Below, in pieces: positions 55,051-64,000 of a DNA stretch of 64,000 nucleotides (positions are counted from its first letter, which is position 1; each line of letters starts with the position of its first letter). Under the pieces are notes generated by a model. It was not told the DNA's origin. It was given only the letters and a program-made list of their open reading frames with translations, and searched no databases. The stretch spans positions 1-64,000 of the forward strand of contig JALHMY010000001.1 of the NCBI GenBank assembly GCA_022843805.1, read 5' to 3'. A program made the position numbers and the translations under genes. This DNA is from Fuerstiella sp. (GTDB lineage Bacteria; Planctomycetota; Planctomycetia; Planctomycetales; Planctomycetaceae).

Positions 55051-55554
55051 TTATTTGTGCTCGTGTTGAGTGGCTTGCCGATGAAGCTCTTCGACCCATG
55101 GATTTCTGTATCTGTCGGGCGGGATCCAGACCCGGCCATCTGACATATCGAGAAGAAGTGGAACGCTTCCACTTTGGGCTACACTGTTCAGCACGGAATA
55201 CGACAAAATATCATCCCGCATTCTGATCCAGATCAGGCACGTTACGACGGTCATAGTGCAGACGGACGCCCGCCACCATTTGCCACTCGAACATGAAATC
55301 ACTGCACACACTACGGAAACGAGGAACAGCAGGTTCATCGCGCATGTAAGAAGCCCCATTCCGGGGACAGCCAGTTCTCCCTCGAGCCATAGTTCAGCCA
55401 AAATGTGCCGATTACTAATGATTGGAATGATCGTTATCCAACTATCGATACAAGCCAATGTGCCAATCAGAATGAGGATCGCAATTGGAATCACTCGCAG
55501 TCGCAATCGCGAACTACGTGAGACGCTCTCTGGGGAAGGAGTGGTATCGTGCAT
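55051..55554 (-). CDS. Hypothetical membrane protein
   Basis: About 167 residues from the ATG at 55554 (MHDTTPSPE). Four hydrophobic helices are likely (IPIAILILIGTLACIDSW, ITIIPIISNRHILAEL (weak), LLTCAMNLLFLVSVVCAVISC, ASVCTMTVVTCLIWI). A soluble tail WIPPDRYRNPWVEELHRQ follows. No family is recognised. The frame opens at 55611, but those extra residues come from an 18-bp inverted repeat, so the inner ATG is preferred. Confidence 0.5.
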   Translation of the reverse strand: MHDTTPSPESVSRSSRLRLRVIPIAILILIGTLACIDSWITIIPIISNRHILAELWLEGELAVPGMGLLTCAMNLLFLVSVVCAVISCSSGKWWRASVCTMTVVTCLIWIRMRDDILSYSVLNSVAQSGSVPLLLDMSDGRVWIPPDRYRNPWVEELHRQATQHEHK

Positions 55555-55578
55555 GTCCGGCGTTTTTTCTCCCAATTT

Positions 55579-55632
55579 AGAACCCCTAACAAAACCTCCG
55601 TGGCCGCTCACGCAGGTTTTGTTAGGGGTTCT
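55579..55632. repeat. 18-bp perfect inverted repeat
   Basis: AGAACCCCTAACAAAACC and GGTTTTGTTAGGGGTTCT are exact complements separated by 18 bases. The outer right flank TTACTTA resembles AACTTA after a third AGGGGTTCT at 56.23 kb. It could be a terminator-like or recombination site for the region. Confidence 0.8.
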
Positions 55633-55718
55633 TACTTACATCACGCCTTGCCCGCAGCGGTTCGTCGCCACTTGACGAACGAATTGCGAACTATGCGTCT
55701 GGCGATTAGCCGACGCAT

Positions 55719-55908
55719 CGATCGTGCGTTGACCTTTTCCGCTTTGTTGATTTGGGTGCAAGGGGGCTGGTTATGTCAATCCGCCCTACGCAGAATCAAT
55801 CACGAACACTCGGCGGATGCTGGCAGTTTACCGGCGGTGGCTGGGGTTGTCACCCGGAAACTGGGACCGAGCAGAGATTCGGTCGCGACGACGATGCTGT
55901 CTGTACAG
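55719..55908. repeat. Dispersed 190-bp repeat, copy B
   Basis: The partner of copy A at 22.85-23.04 kb in the same orientation, with the same start (CGATCGTGCGTTGA) and end (GTACAGTCG). The hairpin GACCGAG/TTCGGTC keeps its pairing by a G-T wobble where copy A has A-T. Flanking sequences differ, so the repeat has clear boundaries. Confidence 0.8.
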
Positions 55909-56022
55909 TCGGCGCGGGACGACTCCGGATGATCAGGCAGCGTTCGAATATGACATCCGTCCCCGTTCGTCAGCAACAGTACGTTCAGTCGGTGGACTGG
56001 ACGGAGCATCACAAGGTCTAAA

Positions 56023-56145
56023 GTGTAGTTGCCAAACCTTGGCACCATCGGCACGAGGCCGATGGGGGCCGAGAATAACCCCCTGGAAGCTGTATAGTTC
56101 CCCAACCTGGGCACCATCGGCATGAAGCCGGTTGGGGCCGGGCAA
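56023..56145. repeat. Two tandem CCATCGGC hairpin units
   Basis: Two roughly 55-base units each read TAGTT-CC-AACCT-GGCACCATCGGCA, turn, then the complementary half ending GGGGCCG. In unit one CCATCGGC pairs with GCCGATGG; in unit two the right arm has changed to GCCGGTTGG, which still pairs through wobbles. No gene is supported here. Confidence 0.75.
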
Positions 56146-56237
56146 GCCAGCGTGATAACGTGATGGCGATTTCCACGTACCAAATTCGCCTCGGATTTAC
56201 CTATGTGTTAAATGATTGAAGGGTTGGGTCAGGGGTT

Positions 56238-57620
56238 CTAACTTAGAATTTCCTGAATCACGCGGCCTGCGACATCTGTTAGTCGGAAGTCCCGGCCGGC
56301 GTAACGGAACGTCAGCTGTTCATGATTCAGCCCCAGCTGATGAAGGATCGTGGCATGCAGATCGTGAATATGAACTCGATCCTGAACGGCCCGAAATCCG
56401 AAGTCGTCCGTTTCGCCATATGTCATGCCGCCTCGAATTCCGCCGCCTGCCATCCATGTCGTAAAGCCATAGTGATTGTGATCGCGTCCGTTGCCATTTT
56501 CCGATGTTGGAGTTCGCCCAAATTCTCCTCCCCAGAGCACCAGAGTCTCATCCAGAAGGCCTCGTTCACGAAGGTCGGTCAGCAGGGCGGCAACGGGGCG
56601 ATCAATGTCTTTACAAAGGTTTCGAACGGCGTCATGGTGATTGCTGTGAGTATCCCATGGCTGACCATCACCATAATAAACCTGCACAAATCGCACGCCT
56701 CGTTCGCTTAGCCGTCGTGCCAGCAGACAGCCATTCGCAAAATGTCCCTCGCCGTAATTCTCCCGAGTTGTCCTGGTTTCCTGCTGCAGGTCAAAAGCTT
56801 CGGTTGCCGTAAACTGCATGCGAAATGCCGTTTCCATGGCCTGTAAACGGCCCTCCAGCTGTCCATCCGGACCACTGCGCTGCAATTGCAGTCGATTCAG
56901 TTCCCCCATGAGCGCTACCTGATCGGCCTGCTGCGTTCGGCTGGTGGACATGTTGCGAAGAAAGGGAATCAGTTTTTCAGCGGCGATCTCACGATGATTA
57001 ATATATGTTCCCTGATGTGACCCGGGTAAAAATGCGCTGGTCCACAAAATCGAAAAGCGAACGGGCTTGCCGGGACACAGCACAATGTAGGCCGGAAGAT
57101 CCTGATTCTCCGTCCCCAGACCATACGACATCCACGATCCCATGCTCGGACGAGTCGGCAGGATCGTGCCGTTGTTCATCATCAGCAGAGCCGGTCCGTG
57201 ATTCGGATTGTCCGTATACGTTGATCGCAGCACACAAATATCATCAATGCAGCCAGCAGTCAGCGGCAGCAGCTCACTGACCGGAACACCGCTCTCTCCA
57301 TACTGTCGAAAGCGAAATGGGGACGGCAGCAGACCAGCCGTTTTTCGTTCTGTCCGAAGATCGGCTTCTGCCGGACGCTGCCCGGCGAACTTTTGAAGCA
57401 TGGGCTTTGGGTCGAACAAATCCCCCTGAAACGGACCTCCATTCATAAAGAGATGGATGACTCGCTTTGCTTTTGCCGGCACGTGCGGTGCCACCATTCC
57501 GGCAAAACTTTCAGACGGCATCGCCGCCAGCAGACCCAGTGAACCAAGCCCGCCGCCCATTCGTTCAATCATTGCGCGCCGGGACAGAAACATTCCGGAA
57601 AGTTGCTCCGCGTGACTCAT
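56238..57620 (-). CDS. DUF1501 family exported protein
   Basis: About 460 residues from the ATG at MSHAEQL. An N-terminal twin-Arg-like signal (FLSRRAMIERMGGGLGSLGLLAAMP) precedes the alkaline-phosphatase-fold DUF1501 domain: KRVIHLFMNGGPFQGDLFDPKP, CVLRSTYTDNPNHGPALLMMNNG, LLARRLSERGVRFVQVYYGDGQPWDTHSNH and VLWGGEFGRTP. In planctomycetes it is nearly always encoded right after a DUF1553 cytochrome protein, as here (37 bases). The pair is thought to act together outside the cytoplasm, perhaps on sulfated or complex polysaccharide breakdown products; the reaction is not known. Confidence 0.92.
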   Translation of the reverse strand: MSHAEQLSGMFLSRRAMIERMGGGLGSLGLLAAMPSESFAGMVAPHVPAKAKRVIHLFMNGGPFQGDLFDPKPMLQKFAGQRPAEADLRTERKTAGLLPSPFRFRQYGESGVPVSELLPLTAGCIDDICVLRSTYTDNPNHGPALLMMNNGTILPTRPSMGSWMSYGLGTENQDLPAYIVLCPGKPVRFSILWTSAFLPGSHQGTYINHREIAAEKLIPFLRNMSTSRTQQADQVALMGELNRLQLQRSGPDGQLEGRLQAMETAFRMQFTATEAFDLQQETRTTRENYGEGHFANGCLLARRLSERGVRFVQVYYGDGQPWDTHSNHHDAVRNLCKDIDRPVAALLTDLRERGLLDETLVLWGGEFGRTPTSENGNGRDHNHYGFTTWMAGGGIRGGMTYGETDDFGFRAVQDRVHIHDLHATILHQLGLNHEQLTFRYAGRDFRLTDVAGRVIQEILS

Positions 57621-57657
57621 ATCGGATTCCTGCTGCCCCTCATCACCAAATCGTCGT

Positions 57658-60081
57658 CTAGTCCACAAAGTGAAATTCATTCAGACCCAGAAGGGACTGG
57701 AGATACAACTTCCATCGAACGTCCCGGGCCGCTGTCGAAGCAGCCGACTGGTCTGAAACAGACTCAACAGCCGGGTCGCCCGCAACAGCCGGGGCGCCCG
57801 CATGGGGTTCTCCGGCTGTCGTTTGATTCAGAAACTTCTGTGCCAGATCGTATTCCTGCTGTGAAGGTGATCGTGAAAACATCAGCAGATAACACATTTC
57901 AATGCGAGAATGATCGTTTTCCAGTTCGCGAATGCGGTTCGACAGAGCGGCCGCCTGCTTTTCCATCCATGCGGAATTCAAAACAAACAGCTGCTGCAGA
58001 GGAGTTGTCGTTGGCTCGCGGCGAGGGCTGTGGGCACTGGCTTCCGGAAAGTCGTGCATTCGAAGTACCGGATGAAGCTCTTCCCGGGCAACGGTGACAT
58101 ACAAAGTTCGACGGACGTTTTCAGGATCATCAATCGGCCGGGAGGGACCACCGGGCCGAAGATCCAGCTGCCCGGTAACCGCCAGCGTGGCATCCCGCCA
58201 CATTTCAATATCCAGGCGTCTTCGATTCATTCTCCACAGCAGGCGATTGTCCGGATCGGCAGCAAACCCGTCTTCTCGCCATGCAGACGATTGCCGATAA
58301 GCAGCGGACAGCAGAATGGTCCGATGCAGCCACCGCAGATCCCAGCCGTGTTCCACCAGCTGATACGATAAGTATTCCAGCAAATCAGGGTGTGTTGGAC
58401 GATCTCCCTGCAACCCAAAGTCACTGGGAGTTCTCACCAGGCCACTGCCAAAATGCTGTTCCCAGATCCGATTGACAATCACTCGGGCCAGCAGCCCGCC
58501 CGACTGATTCAGCATCGCCTCAGCCAGCTCCCTGCGGCCGCTGCCATCCTGAAAGACGGCGGGAGCATCCTGCTGGAAAACGGTTAAAAATCGTCGAGCC
58601 ACAATGTCGCCGGCATTCGCCGGATTGCCTCGACGAAACACGGGCAGATCGCGAGGCCTGGCTTCCTCGTATTCCAGTTTCGTCAGTTCATCTCCGTCCG
58701 CTTTCACATAGATGCTGGCTTCTCGAAGCACATGTGCAAAGGGCGTATCAAAACCGGGTGTATTTGCACGGATGCCTGCGATCTCCTGTTCGACTCGCTG
58801 AGCATCTTCTGATTTCTTTTCCTTCAGAACCTTCAGCTCGGCCTCCAGCGTCTGCACTCGGGCGCGGGCGTCCCGAACCTTCTGAGCTTCCGGCGCTGGC
58901 AACAACGGCCTCTCATCCAGCTGAGTGCTCGCAAAAACACCCGCCAGTGCGTAATAGTCTTCCGTGGATACCGGATCAAATTTGTGGTCATGGCACCGGG
59001 CACAGGAGACCGTGAGCCCCAGAAACGTGCGGGACACGGCATCTATTCGTTCATCCCATTCATCCGCCACGATCTGTTCAATCACCGACGGTGCCAGTCG
59101 CAGTTCTTTCCAGTAGGTCGGGCTCAGCCCCAGAAATCCCAGAGCCGCAAGGTCCTCCGGAGCGGTGTCCGGCAACAAATCAGCAGCCAGCTGCAGTTTG
59201 ACAAACTGGTCATAAGGCACATTGTCGTTGATCGACTTCACAACCCAGTCACGATAAATCCAGCCGCGATCTGTGGGGCTTTGCCATTCCGGAGTGAAGT
59301 CTGTATATCGAGCCAGATCAAGCCAGATCCTGGCCCAGCGTTCGCCCATCTGTGGGGACGACAGCAGCCGATCGACCGCTTGTTCCCATGCGGCATTCGA
59401 TAAAAATGCGTTCAGCTCGTCGACGGACGGAGGAAGTCCTGTCACATCAAACGACAACCGCCGCAGCAGGGTTGCCGCATCCGCTTCAGGACTGGGATAC
59501 AGCCCGTTCTGTTTCATCTGGTGCAGGATAAAATTGTCGACAACGGAAGTGCACCACTCCGTATCAGCCGACGGCACGTCCACACTTCGCAGAGGCTGGA
59601 AGGACCAGAATTCCCGGCCCTTCCGAAAATCAATCGCATGAGTTGCGGGACGGGGCGCCTCTTTGTATTCAGGAAGCACAGCGCCGTCTCGCACCCACTT
59701 TTCCAGAATTTCCAGATCAGCATCCGCAAGCTTTCCCTTTGGAGGCATTTGCAGATCCGTATCCGCATAACGAACAGCTCGCAGCAGCAGACTGCGATCC
59801 ACGTCCTCCGGATGCACGAGTCTTCCGCGAGTCCCCCCGGTTGCGATACCGGCTACAGTATCCAGAATCAGGGCTCCATTATCCTGCCCGGTCGTGCTGG
59901 AGTGGCATTCCTGACAGTGAGCATTGAGCAGTGGTCGAACCTGGCGTTCAAAGTACTCAAGACTCTCTGTCTGTTCAGCGCCGCAGACGGCATTGTTCAG
60001 CCACAGATCACCCGGCCACAGACCACCGCTGTTCAAAAACAGAATCGTCAGCAGCATTCGGAAAGGCAAAGCAAGAATCAT
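57658..60081 (-). CDS. DUF1549/DUF1553 exported protein with a planctomycete-type cytochrome c domain
   Basis: About 807 residues from the ATG before [15 protein letters not shown]. The order is signal peptide, planctomycete cytochrome c domain (CQECH at 56-60, [21 protein letters not shown]), DUF1549 (about 165-375, with [26 protein letters not shown] and a second CxxCH in [11 protein letters not shown]), a coiled-coil stretch and DUF1553 (about 480-750, with [20 protein letters not shown] and [13 protein letters not shown]). It is the partner of the DUF1501 protein. The haem motifs suggest an electron-transfer step in the periplasm. Confidence 0.92.
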   Translation of the reverse strand: MILALPFRMLLTILFLNSGGLWPGDLWLNNAVCGAEQTESLEYFERQVRPLLNAHCQECHSSTTGQDNGALILDTVAGIATGGTRGRLVHPEDVDRSLLLRAVRYADTDLQMPPKGKLADADLEILEKWVRDGAVLPEYKEAPRPATHAIDFRKGREFWSFQPLRSVDVPSADTEWCTSVVDNFILHQMKQNGLYPSPEADAATLLRRLSFDVTGLPPSVDELNAFLSNAAWEQAVDRLLSSPQMGERWARIWLDLARYTDFTPEWQSPTDRGWIYRDWVVKSINDNVPYDQFVKLQLAADLLPDTAPEDLAALGFLGLSPTYWKELRLAPSVIEQIVADEWDERIDAVSRTFLGLTVSCARCHDHKFDPVSTEDYYALAGVFASTQLDERPLLPAPEAQKVRDARARVQTLEAELKVLKEKKSEDAQRVEQEIAGIRANTPGFDTPFAHVLREASIYVKADGDELTKLEYEEARPRDLPVFRRGNPANAGDIVARRFLTVFQQDAPAVFQDGSGRRELAEAMLNQSGGLLARVIVNRIWEQHFGSGLVRTPSDFGLQGDRPTHPDLLEYLSYQLVEHGWDLRWLHRTILLSAAYRQSSAWREDGFAADPDNRLLWRMNRRRLDIEMWRDATLAVTGQLDLRPGGPSRPIDDPENVRRTLYVTVAREELHPVLRMHDFPEASAHSPRREPTTTPLQQLFVLNSAWMEKQAAALSNRIRELENDHSRIEMCYLLMFSRSPSQQEYDLAQKFLNQTTAGEPHAGAPAVAGDPAVESVSDQSAASTAARDVRWKLYLQSLLGLNEFHFVD

Positions 60082-60156
60082 CTGGTTGCCGTTGAACACT
60101 GTTCGCCTCACAAAAAAATCTGCCGGGACCCAAAGGACGGCGTCGAACTGAAAAAC

Positions 60157-60192
60157 AACATGCATCGTTTGTGGAACATGCATCGTTTGTGG
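60157..60192. repeat. 18-bp tandem duplication upstream of the DUF1553 gene
   Basis: AACATGCATCGTTTGTGG occurs twice without a gap in the leader of the DUF1553 gene, about 75 bases before its start. The duplication creates two in-frame ATGs with no binding site, so it is probably a leader change and not a coding extension. Confidence 0.85.
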
Positions 60193-60553
60193 AACACCGT
60201 CACCATTCTGGCATCACTTGTTCCCTTTTCTAACCACCATTTTCCGAATCCCGGAAAGATGTTCAGATTAACGGCCACCCTGGCATTTACCCTACCATGA
60301 AGTCTGGCTGCCATGCCATAATCCTGCAAATCGGCAGCATTTTCCCGACAATCGCAGCCATGGCCCGTGGTGAAACCGGTCGACAGGGACGTTCGGTGTC
60401 GGACAGCATGATCTTCGGTACACGGGTTGCGTCTGCATTTCACTGATATTGAAAAGGTCGTCTACCGTCGGTTACGCAGACTGTTGCGAATCGACGGGTG
60501 ACTTTTGAGATCAGTGATTTTTGCTCTGACAGGATTCAACGAAAGACACGCTG
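60193..60553. other. Intergenic region upstream of the DUF1553 gene
   Basis: About 360 bases between divergent genes. No motif was recognised; it probably contains promoters for the DUF1553-DUF1501 operon and for the small exported protein. Confidence 0.4.
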
Positions 60554-60781
60554 ATGAAAACCGCATCCCGCACACTGGTTATCGCTTCGGCGCTGCTGAT
60601 GTCACTCTGCCTGGGAGTCATCGCATGGAACAATCCGATCACACTCCAGGATTCCGGCACTCACCTGGCTGCTCGCTATCATCTGCGATCACGCACAAGT
60701 AACTTTTACCAGAGGGCAGGGCGGACAACCACATCACGCCCCACTCTCGGAATCGTGGTCAACCGCTCGCCCCGTCGCTGA
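60554..60781 (+). CDS. Small exported or membrane protein
   Basis: 75 residues beginning with a good signal or membrane segment (KTASRTLVIASALLMSLCLGVIAW). The rest is basic (RYHLRSRTSNFYQRAGRTTTSRP, then RSPRR). No family is recognised. A GAAAGA-type binding site precedes the ATG. It could be a small basic surface protein or a chance frame. Confidence 0.45.
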   Translation: MKTASRTLVIASALLMSLCLGVIAWNNPITLQDSGTHLAARYHLRSRTSNFYQRAGRTTTSRPTLGIVVNRSPRR

Positions 60782-60889
60782 TTCTCGATGCTGATTCTCA
60801 ATAGCACCGCGTGGCGTGAAGGCTGGACGACACGAGCCGCCTGAAATCAGGACGGCTCGTTATCTCCCGCATGATCTGAATCCCGTCAT

Positions 60890-61648
60890 CTACTTCAGAT
60901 GGCTAAGACGGATGTTTTTGAATTCCACCCACATTGGTTCGCCTGCATGCAGCTGCACGGCAAGGATGCCATCCAGCAGAGCCAGCTCCGGATCCTTGTC
61001 CGTAAAATCCAGGATCTTTTTTCCGTTCAGATAGTGCTGCATGTGATTACCGCGGGCGATGATCACCACATCATTCCACTGATCCACCTTCATCAGCTGA
61101 CGGAACTCCTCCGCGTCCAGCAGATTGCTGATGACTTTCTTTCCATCGCTGGCTTCCCAGACGGCATGCTCGCCCGCCAGACAGATACGGCCTCGTTTGC
61201 CGCCTTCGTCATAGATGAACCCTGACACATTAGGCAGCATGTTCTCATTTCGAATTTCGTGCTGGTATCCCCGAACGACCCAGGCATTTCCAACTTTGCC
61301 TTCAGTAATGTGCTTTGATCGATACTGAATGCCCGAATTGTTCGTGGCGTTGCAACGGAAAGACAACCTCAGTTCAAAGTCATGAACCTTACCTTCCTTC
61401 CAGATCAGGAAGGTATTGCCCTGCGCTTTGTTTCGTTCTGTGGTTTCTCCATGGATCACGCCATCGCGAACGCTCCACAATCGGGGGTCTCCGTCCCATC
61501 CCGTCAGATCCTTTCCGTTAAACAGAGCCTGCATCCCGGCTGGTTCCGGCGGTGCCTTCTCAGAGGCATGGCCTGAAACTGAACTGAACGCGACGGCAGA
61601 ACCAAAGGCAACAACGGGAACTACAAGACTGAATAAAAGACGAATCAT
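60890..61648 (-). CDS. DUF1080 exported protein (3-keto-disaccharide hydrolase family)
   Basis: About 252 residues from the ATG before IRLLFSLVVPVVAFGSAVAFSS, a signal peptide. The domain is a jelly-roll LamG-like fold: LFNGKDLTGWDGDPRLWSVRDGVIHGE, DFELRLSFRCNATNNSGIQYRSK, GYQHEIRNENM and WVEFKNIRLSHL. Characterised relatives hydrolyse 3-keto-glucosides. It is probably the second gene of an operon with the CehA/McbA-like gene upstream, which suits handling of modified carbohydrates or glycosides. Confidence 0.87.
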   Translation of the reverse strand: MIRLLFSLVVPVVAFGSAVAFSSVSGHASEKAPPEPAGMQALFNGKDLTGWDGDPRLWSVRDGVIHGETTERNKAQGNTFLIWKEGKVHDFELRLSFRCNATNNSGIQYRSKHITEGKVGNAWVVRGYQHEIRNENMLPNVSGFIYDEGGKRGRICLAGEHAVWEASDGKKVISNLLDAEEFRQLMKVDQWNDVVIIARGNHMQHYLNGKKILDFTDKDPELALLDGILAVQLHAGEPMWVEFKNIRLSHLK

Positions 61649-61708
61649 GAAAACCTCTCCGGTTAAACGGCCGTAAGACATTGTACTCTGAGGGATCGGA
61701 TCACACTT

Positions 61709-64000
61709 TCAATCAGCGACAGATTCACTGAGCACTTTTCGGTAGATCTCAGCCGCCTGATCGTAGGCCAGTTTTGCAGCCTCCCGCTCTTCAGGTCGAA
61801 TTCGTTCCTGTTTGGAGCTCCAGCAGGTCTGCACAGCCTTTTCACACCATTCTGCACTGCGGCGACTGGCACGAATGGGCCTGTTATCCACATGCACAAA
61901 GACCGGGTTGGTATGCACTGATGGAAGGATTCGCACTGCGACCCATGAAGACTGTGTAATTTTCAGCGGGATATCAAACGGGCGAACGGTTCCGTCGGCG
62001 AGCAGTTCCGAACGAGCCGCCACCTGGCCGTTGACGATCACTTCAACCGGCACTTTCCGGCTTTCGCCGATGCGACATCGTTCGATATGCCAGTAAGGTT
62101 TGTCATCCAGTCGACGGGTACGAATCGCTTCGGTCTCAGGAGTCGGCTTTTCGGCCAGCAGGGCACTCGCATCAAATCGAACACGAACTTCCTGAGATTC
62201 TTTCAGGTCGAGCCGGCTTATATGCGAACTTCCGCCGGCTTTTTCTCCCACTCCCGTTTCGTTCACTCGAAAATCAATGATGTGGCTCAGACCGTCGCCA
62301 CAATAACTGCGACCATCCTTCAGACCGTCAACCCACCTGTCATAGGACAGAGGTTCGTTCGGATCGAGTTTGACGTAGATTCTGCCAAGTCCCACGCGAT
62401 CTCCGTAGATGCATGGAAAATCTGTCTCCCCGCTGATTTTGGACGTCATGCCACAGTTGAGCGTGTGATACCAGATGTTGAGTTCCCAGACGGCCGGAGT
62501 ATCCACGGCAGAAATGAAATCGCACACGTCGTGAGCGGTCGTCACGATAAACTCGTTCGCCCCAATTCCATCAAACAGCGGCATGGCATAATCCGGCAAT
62601 TTGTCGGCCGCCTTACCAGACCATTCACTGGCCGAACCACCCCACGGCCGTTTGGTAAACTGGCGGCTGCCATCCGGCATATAGTCGGGCAGAGACAGCC
62701 CCCAGCCACTGTGGCTGTATCCCACAACACCGCCCTGATCCTTGCCCCATTTCAAAACGGGGAGTGTCCAGCTGGGCCACTGTTCGATCCGTTCAGTGCC
62801 CGGATAATCATCTTCCGTCAGCTTCAGCAGACACAGATGACCGGCGTGTGATGATGGAAATCCGCTGACCTCCACGTCGTAGCGCATCAGATAACGGGCT
62901 GTCGATAACCCTGAAACCTGCCCCTCAAAGAAGCCTTTTTGAGTGTACCAGCATGGCCCCCAGCTCAGCACGCAGCCCACATTCAGATCTTCGCCAAGAA
63001 TGTGGCGCATCATATCTTCCGGACCCACTCCTTCCGTGGGACTGTCATAGTGAGCACAACCGGCTGCGTGCACATGATGATCGCCCGAATACCAGCCACG
63101 CGGAGCCAGATGAATCCATCGCTTCAAATCAACAGCGACAGAATGTTCGGCAGCTTCCGGAACCTCGACAGCCAGATGCTGCGGAACATATTCGGGTCCT
63201 CGACTGGCAATCATCTGATACTTGCCAGGAGGCAGCAGCACGCTCTCGCCATCGGCCCGATAGATTTGATGATGAAAGAAAAAATCGGGAGCAAGTCGAC
63301 GAGAAGGATGAGGATAAATACGTCCCTGAGCATCTCGAATGACGAATGATGCCGTCGTGGGCTCTCCGTCAGTATCACGAACACGCAGAGTCACAGAAAC
63401 GGCCGGTTTACAGTGAAACAGCACCGGTACCGCATTACGAAAACCAATGTCCTGAGTACCCGCGCCCACATGAAAGGACAGAGCCGCTTCTCTGGGCCCG
63501 GCATCCCGGCTGAACAGCAACACGACACAGTATTCCAGAAGCAGTCCGGAAAGTCGGGCCTTCAATGGTTCCCTCTGCAGCATCGAAATTTCCAGGAACC
63601 GATCAGGAACCTGATCCGGATTCACCAGCCTCTGATCCGTTCGAGGCTTTTCCCGGGCTCCTTTTCCCTGCTGATACACGGGAGCGGCGTTTGGACTTTC
63701 CGCCTGCAGAACCGGATTAATGCCCGCCTCATTGTGAACCTTGACCAGAAATGAACGCCAGCCCTGCTGAAGCAGTTCCTTTCGCACGGGACCTTCAGCC
63801 ACTTTAACGCGGCTTTCAGGATTAATGTTCACATAAGCGAGGCACATTGGATCCAGAATTCGCTGAATTGCTCGAACGGCCTGAACGTCGTCCGGCATGG
63901 CAAAAGCCTGCTCCAGCTGCTGCCGCGTCTCCTCGCTGAACGCAGTTCCCGCGAAATCCATCGCTTCCACAAGCCTGCGAGTGGCTGCGACAAAGGGCTG
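61709..64000 (-). CDS. CehA/McbA family metallohydrolase, N-terminus outside the window
   Basis: At least 763 residues; the frame is open to the window edge (QPFVAATRRLVEAMDF...), so the true start and any signal peptide lie beyond it. The core has the PHP-like metal motif WYSGDHHVHAAGCAHY, with later acidic and His residues (GVVGYSHSGWGLSLPDY, FDGIGANEFIVTTAHDV) that fit the CehA/McbA group. A beta-sandwich region precedes it (VSVTLRVRDTDGEPTTASFVIRD) and a C-terminal beta-rich segment follows. Known relatives hydrolyse carbaryl or other esters and phosphoesters; here the substrate is probably a glycoside or ester paired with the DUF1080 protein. Confidence 0.85.
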   Translation of the reverse strand, partial: QPFVAATRRLVEAMDFAGTAFSEETRQQLEQAFAMPDDVQAVRAIQRILDPMCLAYVNINPESRVKVAEGPVRKELLQQGWRSFLVKVHNEAGINPVLQAESPNAAPVYQQGKGAREKPRTDQRLVNPDQVPDRFLEISMLQREPLKARLSGLLLEYCVVLLFSRDAGPREAALSFHVGAGTQDIGFRNAVPVLFHCKPAVSVTLRVRDTDGEPTTASFVIRDAQGRIYPHPSRRLAPDFFFHHQIYRADGESVLLPPGKYQMIASRGPEYVPQHLAVEVPEAAEHSVAVDLKRWIHLAPRGWYSGDHHVHAAGCAHYDSPTEGVGPEDMMRHILGEDLNVGCVLSWGPCWYTQKGFFEGQVSGLSTARYLMRYDVEVSGFPSSHAGHLCLLKLTEDDYPGTERIEQWPSWTLPVLKWGKDQGGVVGYSHSGWGLSLPDYMPDGSRQFTKRPWGGSASEWSGKAADKLPDYAMPLFDGIGANEFIVTTAHDVCDFISAVDTPAVWELNIWYHTLNCGMTSKISGETDFPCIYGDRVGLGRIYVKLDPNEPLSYDRWVDGLKDGRSYCGDGLSHIIDFRVNETGVGEKAGGSSHISRLDLKESQEVRVRFDASALLAEKPTPETEAIRTRRLDDKPYWHIERCRIGESRKVPVEVIVNGQVAARSELLADGTVRPFDIPLKITQSSWVAVRILPSVHTNPVFVHVDNRPIRASRRSAEWCEKAVQTCWSSKQERIRPEEREAAKLAYDQAAEIYRKVLSESVAD

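Larger units (their letters stand above)
55633..56237. other. Repeat-rich intergenic region
   Basis: About 600 bases holding copy B of the dispersed repeat and the tandem hairpins, bounded by similar AGGGGTTCT-A/T-ACTTA sequences at 55.62 and 56.23 kb. No gene is supported. Confidence 0.5.

Overview
This window comes from a bacterium of the phylum Planctomycetota, most likely a Planctomycetales/Planctomycetaceae-type marine or freshwater species. The evidence is gene content. Lineage-typical families include a DUF1501/DUF1553 pair, a PVC-type haem-binding mega-protein, a DUF1559 remnant, a DUF1080 protein next to a CehA/McbA-like hydrolase, cohesin-like and dockerin genes beside an ECF sigma factor, and a VIT-vWA lipoprotein. 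No rRNA, tRNA, CRISPR array or intact insertion sequence was recognised.

Region 1 (0-18 kb) is mostly housekeeping. A candidate structured RNA with a 14-codon ORF and a strong terminator lies at about 0.8-0.97 kb, followed by a PilZ protein. A long minus-strand run then reads pheA, tpiA, secG, yicC, gmk, rpoZ, coaC, coaB, linking aromatic amino-acid synthesis, glycolysis, protein export, RNA turnover, nucleotide metabolism and coenzyme A synthesis. On the plus strand follow dnaK, clpB (closed by a strong terminator), a conserved hypothetical gene, sixA and dprA. A beta-carbonic anhydrase and an NAD-dependent reductase with a lipid-transfer-like tail face back on the minus strand.

Region 2 (18-36.6 kb) is a patchwork. 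Ordinary genes (an MMPL/RND exporter, a LamG-metallophosphoesterase, scpA, a c-type haem lipoprotein, an HtrA-like protease without PDZ, a secreted helical protein, truD and a small TPR-like protein) alternate with decayed genes and repeat-rich intergenic DNA. The repeats include GAGTAC hexamers, a 190-bp dispersed repeat, palindromic modules and 15-bp tandems.

Region 3 (36.6-49.4 kb) has a 1696-residue multidomain redox/SGNH protein, then a PhnP-like hydrolase with an SMP-30-like protein, a VIT-vWA lipoprotein, and a compact envelope module. In that module an ECF sigma factor is divergent from a membrane-anchored dockerin protein whose stop overlaps the start of a cohesin-like exported protein. 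Peptide deformylase follows.

Region 4 (49.4-64 kb) has an EamA transporter, a SWIM-SNF2 ATPase and more repeats. It ends with two exported planctomycete modules: DUF1553 plus DUF1501, and a CehA/McbA-like protein plus DUF1080, probably for handling exported or complex carbohydrate substrates.

The most distinctive feature of the window is a family of about 210-290 bp intergenic elements found at five places (a partial copy at 0.1 kb; full copies at 18.7, 34.7, 49.7 and 50.9 kb). They share imperfect terminal inverted repeats (GGCGAGCGGCA) and carry variable numbers of a short palindromic GGGAGGGCGAGGCTCC unit. They look like non-autonomous mobile elements or large REP-type repeats whose internal units expand locally.
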